Notes: generated by a model not told the origin, from the letters alone. A stretch of DNA of 64,000 nucleotides from Parageobacillus sp. KH3-4 (GCF_022846435.1 NZ_AP025627.1:3072001-3136000); one strand, 5' to 3'. Shown: positions 1-9,005, counted from the first letter of the stretch. Program-made: numbers and translations.

Positions 1-2
1 AC

Positions 3-629
3 GACGTCAAAGAAGACGCGATCGTCTATCTCCAAGTTACAAGAGGAAGCTTCCCGCGCTCTCACGCGTTTCCGGCCGAGAATCGCCCGAACTTGTGCGC
101 TTACATTCGCGAAATGCCAAGAAAATTGCAGGAAATCGAAAACGGAGTGCGGGCGATTTTAATGCGCGATGTCCGCTGGGAATATTGCTATATTAAGAGC
201 TTAAACCTTCTTCCAAACGTGCTGGCAAAACAAGAAGCAGCAGAACGCGGGGCATTTGAGGCGATCTTTTATCGAGACGGAAAAATCACCGAAGGTAGCT
301 CCTCCAACATTTTCCTTGCCAAAGATGGAAAAGTGTACACACATCCGGCGACGGAGCGCATTTTAAACGGCGTTACCCGCATGAAAGTGAAGCAATTTTG
401 CGATTCGTTGCATATCCCATTTGTCGAAGAAGCGTTCTCTATCGAAGATATCGCCAAAGCGGATGAAATGTTTTTAACAAGCACAACATCAAGTATCATT
501 CCAATCATCCAAGTCGAAGAGCAGCTCATTGGCGGCGGAAAACCGGGAGAAGTTACCAGAAAACTGCAAGCTGCTTATGAAGAAGCGGCGGGACTTGCTG
601 TAAAAAACAAAAGCGCATCACGTGAGTAA
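3..629 (+). CDS. dat: D-amino-acid aminotransferase, 3' part
   Basis: PLP-dependent class IV aminotransferase that interconverts D-alanine and D-glutamate for cell-wall precursors. The open frame enters from the left edge of the window, so the N-terminal part with the start is missing. Visible motifs are VYLQVTRG followed by PRSHAFP near the left edge, the class IV segment EGSSSNIFLAKDG and the C-terminal MFLTSTTSSIIPI. All fit the Dat/Ilv-E-like fold. In B. subtilis dat (yheM) also lies in this part of the map. The neighbour on the right points towards it and the two are separated by a terminator hairpin. Function is sure at family level; D-amino-acid specificity follows from the motif match and synteny. 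Confidence 0.93.
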   Translation, partial: DVKEDAIVYLQVTRGSFPRSHAFPAENRPNLCAYIREMPRKLQEIENGVRAILMRDVRWEYCYIKSLNLLPNVLAKQEAAERGAFEAIFYRDGKITEGSSSNIFLAKDGKVYTHPATERILNGVTRMKVKQFCDSLHIPFVEEAFSIEDIAKADEMFLTSTTSSIIPIIQVEEQLIGGGKPGEVTRKLQAAYEEAAGLAVKNKSASRE

Positions 630-635
630 CTTAGG

Positions 636-663
636 AAAGCGGGGAATCGCTCCCCGCTTTTTC
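636..663 (+). terminator. terminator after dat
   Basis: Perfect stem AAAGCGGGGA / TCCCCGCTTT with a four-base loop, followed by a short T run on the plus strand. It separates dat from the convergent ABC ATPase gene. Confidence 0.85.
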
Positions 664-665
664 CA

Positions 666-1463
666 TCAACCTAGCACTGCCCGATCGCTGGCGAATTGGC
701 TGCCGCGGATGCGCTGAAATTCTTGCAGCAGCCGTTCGACCGTCAATGATTGTTTTTCGTTTCCGTTCGCTTCGAAAATAATTTGCCCCCGATCCATCAT
801 AATCAGGCGGTTGCCCAAGCGAAGCGCTTGTTCCATATTGTGCGTAACCATTAATGTCGTCAGCTTATATTTTTCAACAATCTCTTTCGTCAGCTCCGTA
901 ATCAGCTCCGCCCGCGCCGGGTCGAGAGCCGCTGTATGTTCATCCAAAAGGAGCAAATCCGGTTTTGTAAACGTCGCCATTAAAAGCGACAAAGCTTGGC
1001 GCTCCCCCCCGGACAACAAGCCGACTTTCGCAGTTAAACGATTTTCCAAACCGAGATGAAGCGTCTCAAGCGCCTCACGGAAAAAGTCACGGCGCTTTTT
1101 CGTCACCCCGAATGTTAACGTGCGCCGCTTCGTACGGTTATAAGCAAGCGCCAAATTTTCTTCAATCGTCATATTCGGAGCTGTGCCAGCAAGCGGGTCC
1201 TGAAACACGCGGCCGATATAGCGAGCCCGCTCATGTTCCCGAAGCGACGTGACGTCTTTTCCGTTGATCCAGACAGAACCAGTGTCAGGGAAGAGCCGTC
1301 CAGAGATAATGTTCATCATCGTCGATTTTCCCGCACCGTTGCTGCCGATGATCGTGACGAAATCGCCGGGAGCCAGCGTCAAATTGATCGACTGCAATGC
1401 TACCTTTTCATCGATCGTTCCTTCATTAAATATTTTTGTAACCTGTTTAAGCGCTAGCAACAT
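666..1463 (-). CDS. ABC transporter ATP-binding protein (ABC_sub_bind system)
   Basis: Cytoplasmic ATPase of a three-gene importer. Walker A GSNGAGKST at about residues 40-48, signature LSGGERQ and Walker B LLLLDEHTAALD are all present; the DEHTAALD form is typical of ATPases that serve ABC_sub_bind (TrpX/YtgA-like) systems rather than classical LivF/LivG. An in-frame ATG 27 codons upstream lies inside the permease gene; I chose the ATG at 1463 because a strong GAGGGGGGAG RBS precedes it and because the conserved domain starts there. It overlaps the permease gene by 17 bp, so translation is probably coupled. Substrate unknown. Confidence 0.9.
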   Translation of the reverse strand: MLLALKQVTKIFNEGTIDEKVALQSINLTLAPGDFVTIIGSNGAGKSTMMNIISGRLFPDTGSVWINGKDVTSLREHERARYIGRVFQDPLAGTAPNMTIEENLALAYNRTKRRTLTFGVTKKRRDFFREALETLHLGLENRLTAKVGLLSGGERQALSLLMATFTKPDLLLLDEHTAALDPARAELITELTKEIVEKYKLTTLMVTHNMEQALRLGNRLIMMDRGQIIFEANGNEKQSLTVERLLQEFQRIRGSQFASDRAVLG

Positions 1464-2424
1464 GCTCCCCCCTCTCTTGCGCTTTACGCTTTTTACGCCG
1501 TTTTTCTTTTTGCGCCGCGATAATGTTTGGGACAATGAGAGCAATCATTACGATAACTGCCGTAATGAGCTTTACGTCTCCTGTTTCCAAAAACTGCACG
1601 CGCAAAGCAAGCGCCAAAATAATACGATACACAATCGCTCCGCCAATGACTGCCAATGTCGCGCGCGCAATCGTGCGGGATCCAAACAGCGCTTCCCCGA
1701 TAATGACTGAAGCAAGCCCGATGACAATCATGCCGATTCCCATGCCGACATCACTAAACCCGCCATATTGCGCGACAAGCGCCCCCGAAAAAGCAACGAG
1801 CGCATTAGATAAACCAAGCCCGAAAATTGTCAGCCAATCAGTGTTAGCGGAAAAACTGGAAACCATTTGCTTATTATCGCCCGTCGCGCGCAACGCTAAG
1901 CCGATTTCCGTTTTCAACAATTGATCAAGAAGCAGTTTGATAACTATGACAACAAAAGCCATCGTCACAAAAATCGCCCATGTGCGCGGCACAAATCCCG
2001 AAACAGAAATGATGCTGTTGATCGCTTCGTCCAGCCCTGCTTTTTGCCACGCTTCCGTAATCGCCGTCATGACTGTGTCTTGCTGTAAAAGCGGAACGTT
2101 GGAACGCCCCATAATCCGCAGATTGACAGAATAAAGCGCAATCATCATTAAAATTCCTGATAACAGCGGATTAATTTTCCCTTTCGCATGCAATATTCCG
2201 GTGGCCGAACCGGCGGCAAACCCGACTAACAGCGCAACGGCAGAGGCAAGAAACGGATTCGTTCCGTTAACAATAAGCACGGCCGCTACCGCCGCTCCTG
2301 TCACAAAACTTCCGTCCACCGTTAAGTCAGGAAAATCTAAAATACGAAACGATAAGTACACTCCCAACGCCATAATCGCATAAATGAACCCTGATTCAAT
2401 CGCGCTAAAAATCGCTGTCGCCAT
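1447..2424 (-). CDS. ABC transporter permease (ABC_sub_bind system)
   Basis: Polytopic inner-membrane permease of the LivH/BPD_transp_2 kind, about 325 residues with 8-10 hydrophobic segments. The N-terminal part reads SAIESGFIYAIMALGVYLSFRILDFPDLTVDGSF, a hallmark block of permeases paired with ABC_sub_bind lipoproteins, here abbreviated by its ends MATAIF and DLTVDG. The lysine/arginine-rich tail is cytoplasmic. The start at 2424 has an AAAGGACGGGG RBS; longer in-frame starts run into the intergenic hairpin. Second gene of the operon. Confidence 0.9.
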   Translation of the reverse strand: MATAIFSAIESGFIYAIMALGVYLSFRILDFPDLTVDGSFVTGAAVAAVLIVNGTNPFLASAVALLVGFAAGSATGILHAKGKINPLLSGILMMIALYSVNLRIMGRSNVPLLQQDTVMTAITEAWQKAGLDEAINSIISVSGFVPRTWAIFVTMAFVVIVIKLLLDQLLKTEIGLALRATGDNKQMVSSFSANTDWLTIFGLGLSNALVAFSGALVAQYGGFSDVGMGIGMIVIGLASVIIGEALFGSRTIARATLAVIGGAIVYRIILALALRVQFLETGDVKLITAVIVMIALIVPNIIAAQKEKRRKKRKAQERGEHVASA

Positions 2425-2448
2425 CACACAACCCCGTCCTTTGAAAGT

Positions 2449-2476
2449 ACATCCCTCCTTGCCTGAGGAGGGATGT
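2449..2476 (-). other. intercistronic hairpin between binding protein and permease
   Basis: Perfect 11-bp inverted repeat ACATCCCTCCT / AGGAGGGATGT with a six-base loop in the 68-bp gap downstream of the lipoprotein gene. No T run follows on the minus strand, so it looks like an mRNA-stabilising or processing hairpin that would give more binding protein than permease. That role is inference. Confidence 0.6.
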
Positions 2477-2492
2477 ATTATATACAAATTAT

Positions 2493-3485
2493 TTATTCGA
2501 CATATTCGGCAATGGAATCCCATTCTGGATTAAGCTCGATACCCATGTCTTTTGCCGCTTTTTTATTAATAAGCAATTTCAGTTTTTTCGGATATTGCAC
2601 AGGCAAATCAGCCGGTTTTTTGCCATCTTTGAGAATTTGTGCTGCCATTTCGCCCGCTTCATATCCGATGTCGTAATAGTCGAACCCGTAAGCGGCAAAC
2701 CCGCCGCGTTTCACGGAATCCAATTCGCCAACAAACAACGGAATATCATGGTCGCTTGCTACTTTAATCACCGACTCAAGCGCAGAAACAACGGTATTAT
2801 CCGTAATAATATAAATACAGTCTACTTTTCCGACAAGCGATTCCGCCGCCTGCTTCACCTCTGCCGATGTCGATACAGAAACAGGAGCAATTTTCAAATC
2901 TGTCCCTTTCATCGCCTTTTTGACGGTTTCCACTTGCGCGACGGAGTTTTGTTCTCCTGAGTTATAAATCATGCCGACGCGATTTCCTTTTACGTATTTA
3001 TCAATAAACTGCACCGTTTTCGGAATTGCGTCGGGATGCGTATCAGTCGTTCCCGTAACGTTGCCCCCCGGTTTTTCCATCGATTGGACAAGCTGCGCCC
3101 CGACCGGATCTGTAACAGATGTAAACACAATTGGAATATCCTTTGTCGCATTCAATGCCGCTTGGGCGCTCGGAGTGGAGTTGGCGAAAATTAAATCGAC
3201 TTGATCAGAAACAAAATTATTGGCAATCGTTTGGTTGTTGTTCATATCTCCTTGGGCGTTTTGCACATCATAGGAAACGGACAGCCCTTTGTCTTTTAGC
3301 GCCTGTTTAAATCCTTCCAGCGCCGCATCCAATGATGGATGCTCGACAAATTGCGTCACGCCGATTCGATACGTTTTCTCTTTGTTTCCATCGCTTTTGC
3401 TTGTTTCTTTCGCACCGCACCCGCTCAACAATAAAAAACTTGCCGAACATAACATTGCGATCCGTTGAATTCTTTTTTTCATCAT
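2493..3485 (-). CDS. ABC_sub_bind family substrate-binding lipoprotein
   Basis: Extracellular lipoprotein that delivers the substrate to the permease. It has a lipoprotein signal (KKR, hydrophobic stretch, lipobox LLSGC at about residues 20-24) and then a two-lobed periplasmic-type binding fold of the ABC_sub_bind family (motifs YRIGVTQFVEHPSLD, FVSDQVDLIFANSTPSAQA, PIVFTSVTDPVGAQLV). Relatives include TrpX proteins linked to tryptophan, but there is no T-box or other amino-acid leader upstream here, so the ligand stays open. Two adjacent ATG codons (3485 and 3482) share one AGGGGG RBS. First gene of the operon; the AT-rich 3486-3590 stretch should hold the promoter. Confidence 0.9.
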   Translation of the reverse strand: MMKKRIQRIAMLCSASFLLLSGCGAKETSKSDGNKEKTYRIGVTQFVEHPSLDAALEGFKQALKDKGLSVSYDVQNAQGDMNNNQTIANNFVSDQVDLIFANSTPSAQAALNATKDIPIVFTSVTDPVGAQLVQSMEKPGGNVTGTTDTHPDAIPKTVQFIDKYVKGNRVGMIYNSGEQNSVAQVETVKKAMKGTDLKIAPVSVSTSAEVKQAAESLVGKVDCIYIITDNTVVSALESVIKVASDHDIPLFVGELDSVKRGGFAAYGFDYYDIGYEAGEMAAQILKDGKKPADLPVQYPKKLKLLINKKAAKDMGIELNPEWDSIAEYVE

Positions 3486-3589
3486 CCCATCCCCCTAGCA
3501 TACAACGCTTTATCACTTTTATACTTTTTAGCTTTTATGCATTAAATTATATAAATTTATTATTCTATTTTCAACTGTGTATTTTAAGA

Positions 3590-3623
3590 AAAAAATAAAA
3601 GTGCCGAAAATTCGGTACTTTTT
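3590..3623 (-). terminator. terminator after lcfB
   Basis: Nine-pair stem (AGTACCGAA / TTCGGCACT on the minus strand) with a T-rich tail, just past the lcfB stop. Confidence 0.8.
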
Positions 3624-3627
3624 GTGA

Positions 3628-5166
3628 TTACGACGACGTTAACCGTTCTTTCAACGCACGCCGCAAAATTTTTCCCGTTATATTTTTCGGCAGCTCATCT
3701 AAAAATTCAATCGAGCTTGGAACTTTATATTTCGCTAGATGCTGGCGACAATATTCGATAAGCATTTCCTCTGTTAATTGCGGGTTTTTCGAAACAACAA
3801 AACATTTCACCACTTCCCCGTAATTCGGATCAGGCACACCAACTACAGCTGCTTCGACTACATCCGGATGGCCGTATAAAACTTCTTCTACTTCACGCGG
3901 ATATACGTTATAGCCGCCAACGACAATCATATCTTTTTTCCGGTCGACAATGTAGAAATATCCTTCTTCATCCATTCTCGCTAAATCCCCAGTATACAGC
4001 CAGCCATCGCGGAGCACGTGCGCCGTTTCTTCCGGCATTTTGTAATAGCCTTTCATCACGTTCGGGCCGCGGACAACAAGTTCGCCGACTTCTCCAACCG
4101 GCACTTCTTCACCAAATTCGTTGACTACCTTGTTTTCCACGTTGATAATGCTTGTCCCTATCGATCCCGGTTTGCGGGGACGATCTAGCGGATTAAAGCA
4201 TGTTACCGGAGACGCTTCAGACAATCCGTATCCTTCCGAAATAATCACTTTAAATTTTTTCTCAAAGTTTTTCAAAAGCGCGACCGGCATCGAAGAACCG
4301 CCAGAGATGCACAGACGAAGCGTACGGACATCGTCCGCACTTCCGCCTTCATATTGGTACAGGAAGTTATACATCGTCGGTACGCCTGCAAAAATCGTCG
4401 CTTTTTGTTCCCGCGCAATATTGAAAATTTTCGCTGGGCTAAACTTTGGAACGATAATCACCGTGCCCCCGTTCATTAACGGCGCGTTGAGCGCGACGGT
4501 TAAACAAAAGACGTGGAACATCGGCAACGCCGCAATAACGCGATCGTTTTCATTGATTTTTAAATAATCGGCAACATCTTGAGCGTTGCTATATAGGTTT
4601 TTATGGGTTAACATCGCTCCTTTTGGTTTTCCCGTCGTTCCCGATGTATACAAAATCAAGGCAACATCATCGTCCGCCAACTCCTGCCCTTGGAAGTTCA
4701 TATCACCGGATTGCAATATTTCTGCAAACGTTTTCATTTCCTTTTGCAATGAAATTCCTTTTGCTTTCCCTTCCGGGGTTTCGCAAATAATCACTTGTTC
4801 TAGCGATGGCAAGCGTCCTTGCATTTGCGCAAACAGCGGCACGAGCAAATCGAGCGCAATCGCCGTTTTTACGTCTCCATTCGTTAAAATATAGCTGATT
4901 TCATCCAGCGTATAGATTGGATTAATTGGAATAACAGTCGCTCCTAGCCGCAGTGCTCCGTACAATCCAATAACGAAATATGGCGAGTTTCCAACTAGCA
5001 AGGCTATATGGTCGCCTTTTCGTATTCCCATGTTATGCAAACCGCTGGAAAACTTAGAAATTGCCGCATCCAATTCTCCATACGTGCAGCTTTTCCCTTC
5101 AAACCAATACGCTTCCTTATTTGATAGCTGCTTTGCTACCTCTGCCAACCGCGACGTTACATTCAT
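3628..5166 (-). CDS. lcfB: long-chain fatty-acid-CoA ligase
   Basis: AMP-forming acyl-CoA synthetase, 512 residues, the same length as B. subtilis LcfB (YhfL). It activates fatty acids to acyl-CoA for beta-oxidation. Visible ANL-family motifs: P-loop [12 protein letters not shown] at about residues 172-183, GYGLSEASP near 310, YTGDLA near 395 and the C-terminal catalytic lysine in [11 protein letters not shown]. Start ATG at 5166 has a GGGAGGG RBS. It is monocistronic, ends at a terminator, and carries a FadR-type operator 27 bp upstream of the start, so it is probably repressed by FadR and induced by long-chain acyl-CoA. The next gene, yhfI, is also the B. subtilis neighbour. Confidence 0.93.
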   Translation of the reverse strand: MNVTSRLAEVAKQLSNKEAYWFEGKSCTYGELDAAISKFSSGLHNMGIRKGDHIALLVGNSPYFVIGLYGALRLGATVIPINPIYTLDEISYILTNGDVKTAIALDLLVPLFAQMQGRLPSLEQVIICETPEGKAKGISLQKEMKTFAEILQSGDMNFQGQELADDDVALILYTSGTTGKPKGAMLTHKNLYSNAQDVADYLKINENDRVIAALPMFHVFCLTVALNAPLMNGGTVIIVPKFSPAKIFNIAREQKATIFAGVPTMYNFLYQYEGGSADDVRTLRLCISGGSSMPVALLKNFEKKFKVIISEGYGLSEASPVTCFNPLDRPRKPGSIGTSIINVENKVVNEFGEEVPVGEVGELVVRGPNVMKGYYKMPEETAHVLRDGWLYTGDLARMDEEGYFYIVDRKKDMIVVGGYNVYPREVEEVLYGHPDVVEAAVVGVPDPNYGEVVKCFVVSKNPQLTEEMLIEYCRQHLAKYKVPSSIEFLDELPKNITGKILRRALKERLTSS

Positions 5167-5192
5167 CTAATTCCCTCCCCGAGCAAATGCAC

Positions 5193-5210
5193 TGAATGAA
5201 TTATCATTCA
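5193..5210 (-). promoter_or_regulatory. FadR operator upstream of lcfB
   Basis: TGAATGAATTATCATTCA: two perfect 7-bp arms TGAATGA / TCATTCA around four bases. This matches the operator known for Bacillus FadR (TGAATGA-N4-TCATTCA). Its place just upstream of an acyl-CoA ligase gene supports the call. Confidence 0.85.
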
Positions 5211-5249
5211 TTTTATAATTAAAAAAATTCAGATTTTACTATATTATAA

Positions 5250-5288
5250 GAAAAAAGAGAAAGGAGAGCAAGCAAAAGCTTGCTCCCC
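5250..5288 (-). terminator. terminator after yhfI
   Basis: Minus-strand stem GGGGAGCAAGC / GCTTGCTCTCC with TTTT loop, followed by TTTCTCTTTTTTCTT. It lies 75 bp past the yhfI stop; the gap holds no gene. Confidence 0.8.
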
Positions 5289-5360
5289 TAATCCACCATC
5301 GCTTGTCTTTTTTTGAAAAAAGCAAATAAGCTGATCGACAGCGTGAATTGGGCAACCCTT

Positions 5361-6095
5361 TTATTTTTCCCACACAAGCCCCGTCTTTGCTAATTGCACT
5401 TTGCCTGAAAACACTGCACTCGCCTCGCTGACAAGCTGCGCATGTTCTCCAAAATGCGGCAGATGGGTTAGCCATAGTTCCGCTACGTTTGCATCACGGG
5501 CGATCGTCGCCGCTTCCACGCTCGTCATATGGCCGGCGGGAGCGGCGTTTTGCCCTGCGTAAAAATTGCATTCGCAAATAAGCAAATCCGCGCCTTTGGC
5601 AAACGGCGCAAATTCCGGCAAATAACTAGAATCAGCCGTATAAACGACCGCCGCTCCCCCCGCTGTAATCCGCATCGCATAACAAGTAACAGGATGCACC
5701 GTCTTCATAAAAGTAATGTGAAACGGCCCGACTTGAAGCGGTTGTCCTGGATCATAAGCGATTGCTTCGGTGATTCCTTCATGCGCTAACCGCGCAAATT
5801 CGCCTTGGTCAAACGGATGCCCGTAAACCGGAAGCGTTGGCAACGGCGCTCCGAGATTTTTTTTGATCAGCCGCGCATATTGCAATGGACCGATATCCGC
5901 GACGTGATCATGATGATAATGGGACACTATTACCGCATCCAATTTTTCGACAGATACATAATTTTGCAGTTTCGCAAGTACGCCGCTTCCACAATCCACT
6001 AGCATGCGAAATCCGTCATGCTCAAACAAATATCCCGATGTTGCTTCATTCGCTGCTGGAAAACCGCCCCAATATCCGATAACTGTAACTTTCAT
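5361..6095 (-). CDS. yhfI: MBL-fold metal-dependent hydrolase YhfI
   Basis: Cytoplasmic metallo-beta-lactamase-fold hydrolase, 244 residues, without signal peptide. The zinc motif SHYHHDHVADI at about residues 59-69, a downstream TVHPVTCYAMRI block with a metal-binding His, and the C-terminal LWLTHLPHFG are in place, so an RNase Z/phosphodiesterase-like active site is likely. Its substrate is unknown. The AAAGGAGG RBS fixes the start. Divergent from yhfH, as in B. subtilis, where yhfH-yhfI-lcfB also cluster. Confidence 0.88.
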   Translation of the reverse strand: MKVTVIGYWGGFPAANEATSGYLFEHDGFRMLVDCGSGVLAKLQNYVSVEKLDAVIVSHYHHDHVADIGPLQYARLIKKNLGAPLPTLPVYGHPFDQGEFARLAHEGITEAIAYDPGQPLQVGPFHITFMKTVHPVTCYAMRITAGGAAVVYTADSSYLPEFAPFAKGADLLICECNFYAGQNAAPAGHMTSVEAATIARDANVAELWLTHLPHFGEHAQLVSEASAVFSGKVQLAKTGLVWEK

Positions 6096-6244
6096 CGTAT
6101 TCCTCCTTTACACCGTGCTTTTTTTCATCATACATAATTTCACGCGATTTTGCATCTTTGTTGAAATTTGTTTTAAAACAGATATTGACTAAATATATAC
6201 TGTTATAATACAATACAAATAACAAAACAACGGAGGCGATCGAA

Positions 6245-6382
6245 ATGTTAGGAAAAGTGTTAGAATTTTTCAAAAACCTGCCACCAAAAAAATGTGTGCA
6301 ATGCGGCAAAGAAATAGAAGAGCAACACGAATGCTACGGAAATGTATGTGAAGATTGCTTAGGCGTTGTTTACCATCAATAA
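6245..6382 (+). CDS. yhfH: small zinc-ribbon protein YhfH
   Basis: A 45-residue protein with two CxxC pairs (CVQC at residues 17-20 and CEDC at 35-38) and the central HECYGN, which is the YhfH family pattern; a single zinc site is the obvious inference. ATG follows a CGGAGGCGAT RBS. An extended -10 element TGTTATAAT lies at 6201-6209. It faces away from yhfI and ends at its own terminator. Function unknown. Confidence 0.85.
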   Translation: MLGKVLEFFKNLPPKKCVQCGKEIEEQHECYGNVCEDCLGVVYHQ

Positions 6383-6408
6383 CTAAACACTTTCTGTCTG
6401 CACTTCGC

Positions 6409-6443
6409 AAAGATGCTTCCGGCAAGAAGCATCTTTATTTTTT
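6409..6443 (+). terminator. terminator after yhfH
   Basis: Perfect 11-bp stem AAAGATGCTTC / GAAGCATCTTT with a six-base loop and the tail ATTTTTT. Confidence 0.88.
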
Positions 6444-6499
6444 GCATCGATCGCCGTCGAATCGACCATCTCGCCATTTTTTGAACGTTGCGCGCATGG

Positions 6500-6530
6500 A
6501 AAAAGCTCCCAAAGCATTACGCTTCGGAAG
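6500..6530 (-). terminator. terminator overlapping the yhgE stop
   Basis: On the minus strand AGCTTCCGAAGC / GCTTTGGGAGCT (two G-T pairs) followed by TTTTTC. The stem begins inside the last yhgE codons. Confidence 0.7.
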
Positions 6531-8919
6531 CTTCATTCATTCGTTGCGCGACTGTATAAAACTGGCGTTTATGCTGAACAGTAAAGTACAAAATCGTCGC
6601 CGTGATGAAAACCGCAATAAACAAAGCTAAAATCGCCGCGTTGTGCCACATAAACGCAAAGTCCCCACTAGAAATAACCGCTTTAAAACCGTGCACGGAA
6701 TACGTCATCGGCAGCCAAGCGTTAAAGTGTTGCAATTCGCCCGGGATTAACTCAAGCGGGAATGTCCCGGCGCTTGTTGTAAGCTGCAAAATTAATATAA
6801 TAATCCCGATAAAACGCCCCGGATCCCCTAGCGCCGTTACTAGAAACTGAATTAACGAGATGAACGTGATGCTTGTCATCATCGTAAATAAAACAAATCT
6901 CGGGACGCTTTGCACTTGAATATCCAACGCGCCAAGCAGCACCGCATCTACCAGCAATGATTGAATCATGCCGATGACTAATAGAACGCCAAATTTCCCG
7001 ATAAACCAGCTAAATCCGGATTTCGGTACACCCGCCGGTTCGCGCAATGGAAACACAATCGATAAAAGCAGCGCTCCGACAAACAATCCTAACGATAAAA
7101 AGTACGGTGTAAATCCGGTACCGTAGTTTGGTACATGATGCATTTTTTCGTTTTTCTTTTTCACCGGATCGGCAAACATTTTATAGACATCATCATTGGC
7201 TTTGATGTCACTCGCTTTTTTCGCGCCATCAGCGAGTTTGCCTGCCAATTCATTCGACCCATCATCTAATTGTTTCATTCCACTGGCAAGCTGATCAGAA
7301 CCGTTAACAAGTTGGTTCATGCCGTTGGAAAGCCCTGCAGCGCCATTTTCAAGATCGTTTATGCCGCTTGCAAGCCTTCCCGACCCATCGGCAAGCTGAT
7401 TCGTGCCATCTTTTAATTTGCTTGATCCTTGAGCGAGCTGCCGCAATCCGGAAGATAGTTGGCCGCTTCCCGCCGCCAGCTGATCAACGCCATTTTTTCC
7501 TTCTTGCAATTTTTCGCCAAATGTTGTTAATCCTTGCACTACTTTCGACTGACCGGCAACAAGCGCATCAGCGCCGTTCGCTAATCGTTGCTGGCCGGCT
7601 AAAATCTTTTCTACGCCTTCGCTTAATGCAAGCTGGCCATTATGAAGACGGGAAGCACCCTTGGCAAGCTGATCCGTACCTGTTTTTAATTGGCTAGCGC
7701 TATTCGCTAACTGTTCCGTTCCTTGAGCGACTTGTTTGCTTCCTTCAGATAAAGGAAGCAATTGTTTTTTTAACGTTTGCAACAACTCTTTTTCGTTTGG
7801 ATCTGTCGCCTGCGCCGCTAACGCGTCCAGCTGCGCCACCGCTTTTTCTAGCCCTTGGCTCACTTGGAGAGCGCCTTTATTTGTCTGCTCCGCTCCTTGC
7901 TGCCATTGTTCCATCGACGCGGAAAGCTTTTGCGCTCCATTTTGCAATTCCTGCGATCCTTGTGTCAATTGCGGAATATTTCCTTTCATTTGTTTCATTC
8001 CGCCAAGCGATTGATAAAGTCCACCAGACAACTGTTTTGCGCCATTCTCCACCTGTTTCGCGCCGGCTAATAATTGTGAATGACCGTCTTGCATTTTTGC
8101 AAAACCGTTTTGCAATTGATGAAGCCCGTCATTTAACCGATCAGCTCCATCGCTCGCCGATTGCATCCCATTTTCAAATGTGAGCGATCTTTCGGCAAGC
8201 AGTTTTAAATTTTTATAAAGCTCGTCAGCGCCATTTTTTGCTGCATGCGCTCCTTGCCGCAATTTTCCGCTTCCTTCTTTCGCGGCATGAAGGCCGCTTT
8301 GCAATGCAGCACCTCCATCTTTCGCTTTTTTAATTCCGTCGTGCAGCTGTTTTGCGCCGTCGCTCGCTTGAGCAAGCCCTTTCGCCATCTCGCGGATATT
8401 GTCAAACATCGTTTCGGCGTACGTTTCCGTCACGGTGTTGGAAACCTCTTCCTTTATCTTCTCGACGGCGTTATCGCCAATTTGCGCAGATAAGAAGTTA
8501 AATGCTTCATTCGGTTTATAGATAAGCTTCATCGGTTTCGGATGTTCGTCTTGTAATGTTGCCGCGTTTTTCGAAAAATCTTCCGGAATTTCAATGGCCA
8601 TATAATATGTTTGATGTTGCAGCCCTTTTTCCGCCTCTTTTTCAGAAACAAAATGCCAATCAAAATTCTTTTTTTCTTTCAGTTTTTCAACTAGCTTATC
8701 GCCAATGGCCAATTTTTCACCGTTCATCGTCGCTCCTTTGTCGTTGTTCACCACAGCAACAGGCAATTTATCTAAATGAGCGTACGGATCCCAAAACGCC
8801 CATAAAAACATTCCGCTATACAATAATGGAATGAATATCACGGCGATAATAGGAATCAGCACTTTTCGATTTCGCAAAATTGCCTCTGTCTCTTTCCATA
8901 ATAATGCAAATCCTCTCAT
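6517..8919 (-). CDS. yhgE: YhgE/Pip-type membrane protein
   Basis: An 800-residue membrane protein of the YhgE/Pip family (B. subtilis YhgE, phage infection protein Pip, ABC2-type relatives). One TM helix near residues 20-42, then a large extracellular part of about 550 residues, then about five or six TM helices in the last 200. Roughly residues 190-600 are a run of about 11-residue units of the kind L-x-x-G-A/S-x-x-L-x-x-G, a long helical repeat stalk. The family is tied to phage adsorption and to type VII secretion-linked envelope functions in Firmicutes. The GAGGAGGGGG RBS fixes the start. The TetR gene yhgD lies just upstream, and the YhgD-type operator sits in the 68-bp gap, so repression by YhgD is likely. 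Confidence 0.88.
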   Translation of the reverse strand: MRGFALLWKETEAILRNRKVLIPIIAVIFIPLLYSGMFLWAFWDPYAHLDKLPVAVVNNDKGATMNGEKLAIGDKLVEKLKEKKNFDWHFVSEKEAEKGLQHQTYYMAIEIPEDFSKNAATLQDEHPKPMKLIYKPNEAFNFLSAQIGDNAVEKIKEEVSNTVTETYAETMFDNIREMAKGLAQASDGAKQLHDGIKKAKDGGAALQSGLHAAKEGSGKLRQGAHAAKNGADELYKNLKLLAERSLTFENGMQSASDGADRLNDGLHQLQNGFAKMQDGHSQLLAGAKQVENGAKQLSGGLYQSLGGMKQMKGNIPQLTQGSQELQNGAQKLSASMEQWQQGAEQTNKGALQVSQGLEKAVAQLDALAAQATDPNEKELLQTLKKQLLPLSEGSKQVAQGTEQLANSASQLKTGTDQLAKGASRLHNGQLALSEGVEKILAGQQRLANGADALVAGQSKVVQGLTTFGEKLQEGKNGVDQLAAGSGQLSSGLRQLAQGSSKLKDGTNQLADGSGRLASGINDLENGAAGLSNGMNQLVNGSDQLASGMKQLDDGSNELAGKLADGAKKASDIKANDDVYKMFADPVKKKNEKMHHVPNYGTGFTPYFLSLGLFVGALLLSIVFPLREPAGVPKSGFSWFIGKFGVLLVIGMIQSLLVDAVLLGALDIQVQSVPRFVLFTMMTSITFISLIQFLVTALGDPGRFIGIIILILQLTTSAGTFPLELIPGELQHFNAWLPMTYSVHGFKAVISSGDFAFMWHNAAILALFIAVFITATILYFTVQHKRQFYTVAQRMNEASEA

Positions 8920-8938
8920 TTTCCCCCTCCTCTACGAT

Positions 8939-8961
8939 TGACTAATTTGTCCATTTAGTCA
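8939..8961 (-). promoter_or_regulatory. likely YhgD operator in front of yhgE
   Basis: Inverted repeat TGACTAA-N9-TTAGTCA just upstream of the yhgE RBS. A near copy stands in front of yhgD. The YhgD assignment is inference from the pairing of sites and gene context. Confidence 0.75.
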
Positions 8962-8968
8962 GTTTTAG

Positions 8969-9005
8969 CAAAAAAGAGAAGGACTATCTATTTCGACAAT
9001 CCTTT
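8969..9005 (-). terminator. possible terminator after yhgD
   Basis: Ten-pair stem with G-T pairs (AAGGATTGTC / GATAGTCCTT on the minus strand) and the tail CTCTTTTTTG. It overlaps the yhgD 3' end, so yhgE is probably mostly transcribed from its own promoter. Confidence 0.6.

Noticed and set aside
3486-3595. T-box or other amino-acid leader before the ABC_sub_bind operon
   Set aside because: No T-box sequence, specifier stem or terminator/antiterminator pair was seen.
5239-5475. Minus-strand frame of 78 codons overlapping the yhfI end
   Set aside because: It is a second frame of yhfI plus the spacer with the terminator; no RBS and no family features.
7200-8400. Tandem DNA repeats inside yhgE as a mobile or satellite element
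   Set aside because: The repeat is at protein level in a heptad-like stalk; the DNA units are diverged and in frame, so it is normal for the family.
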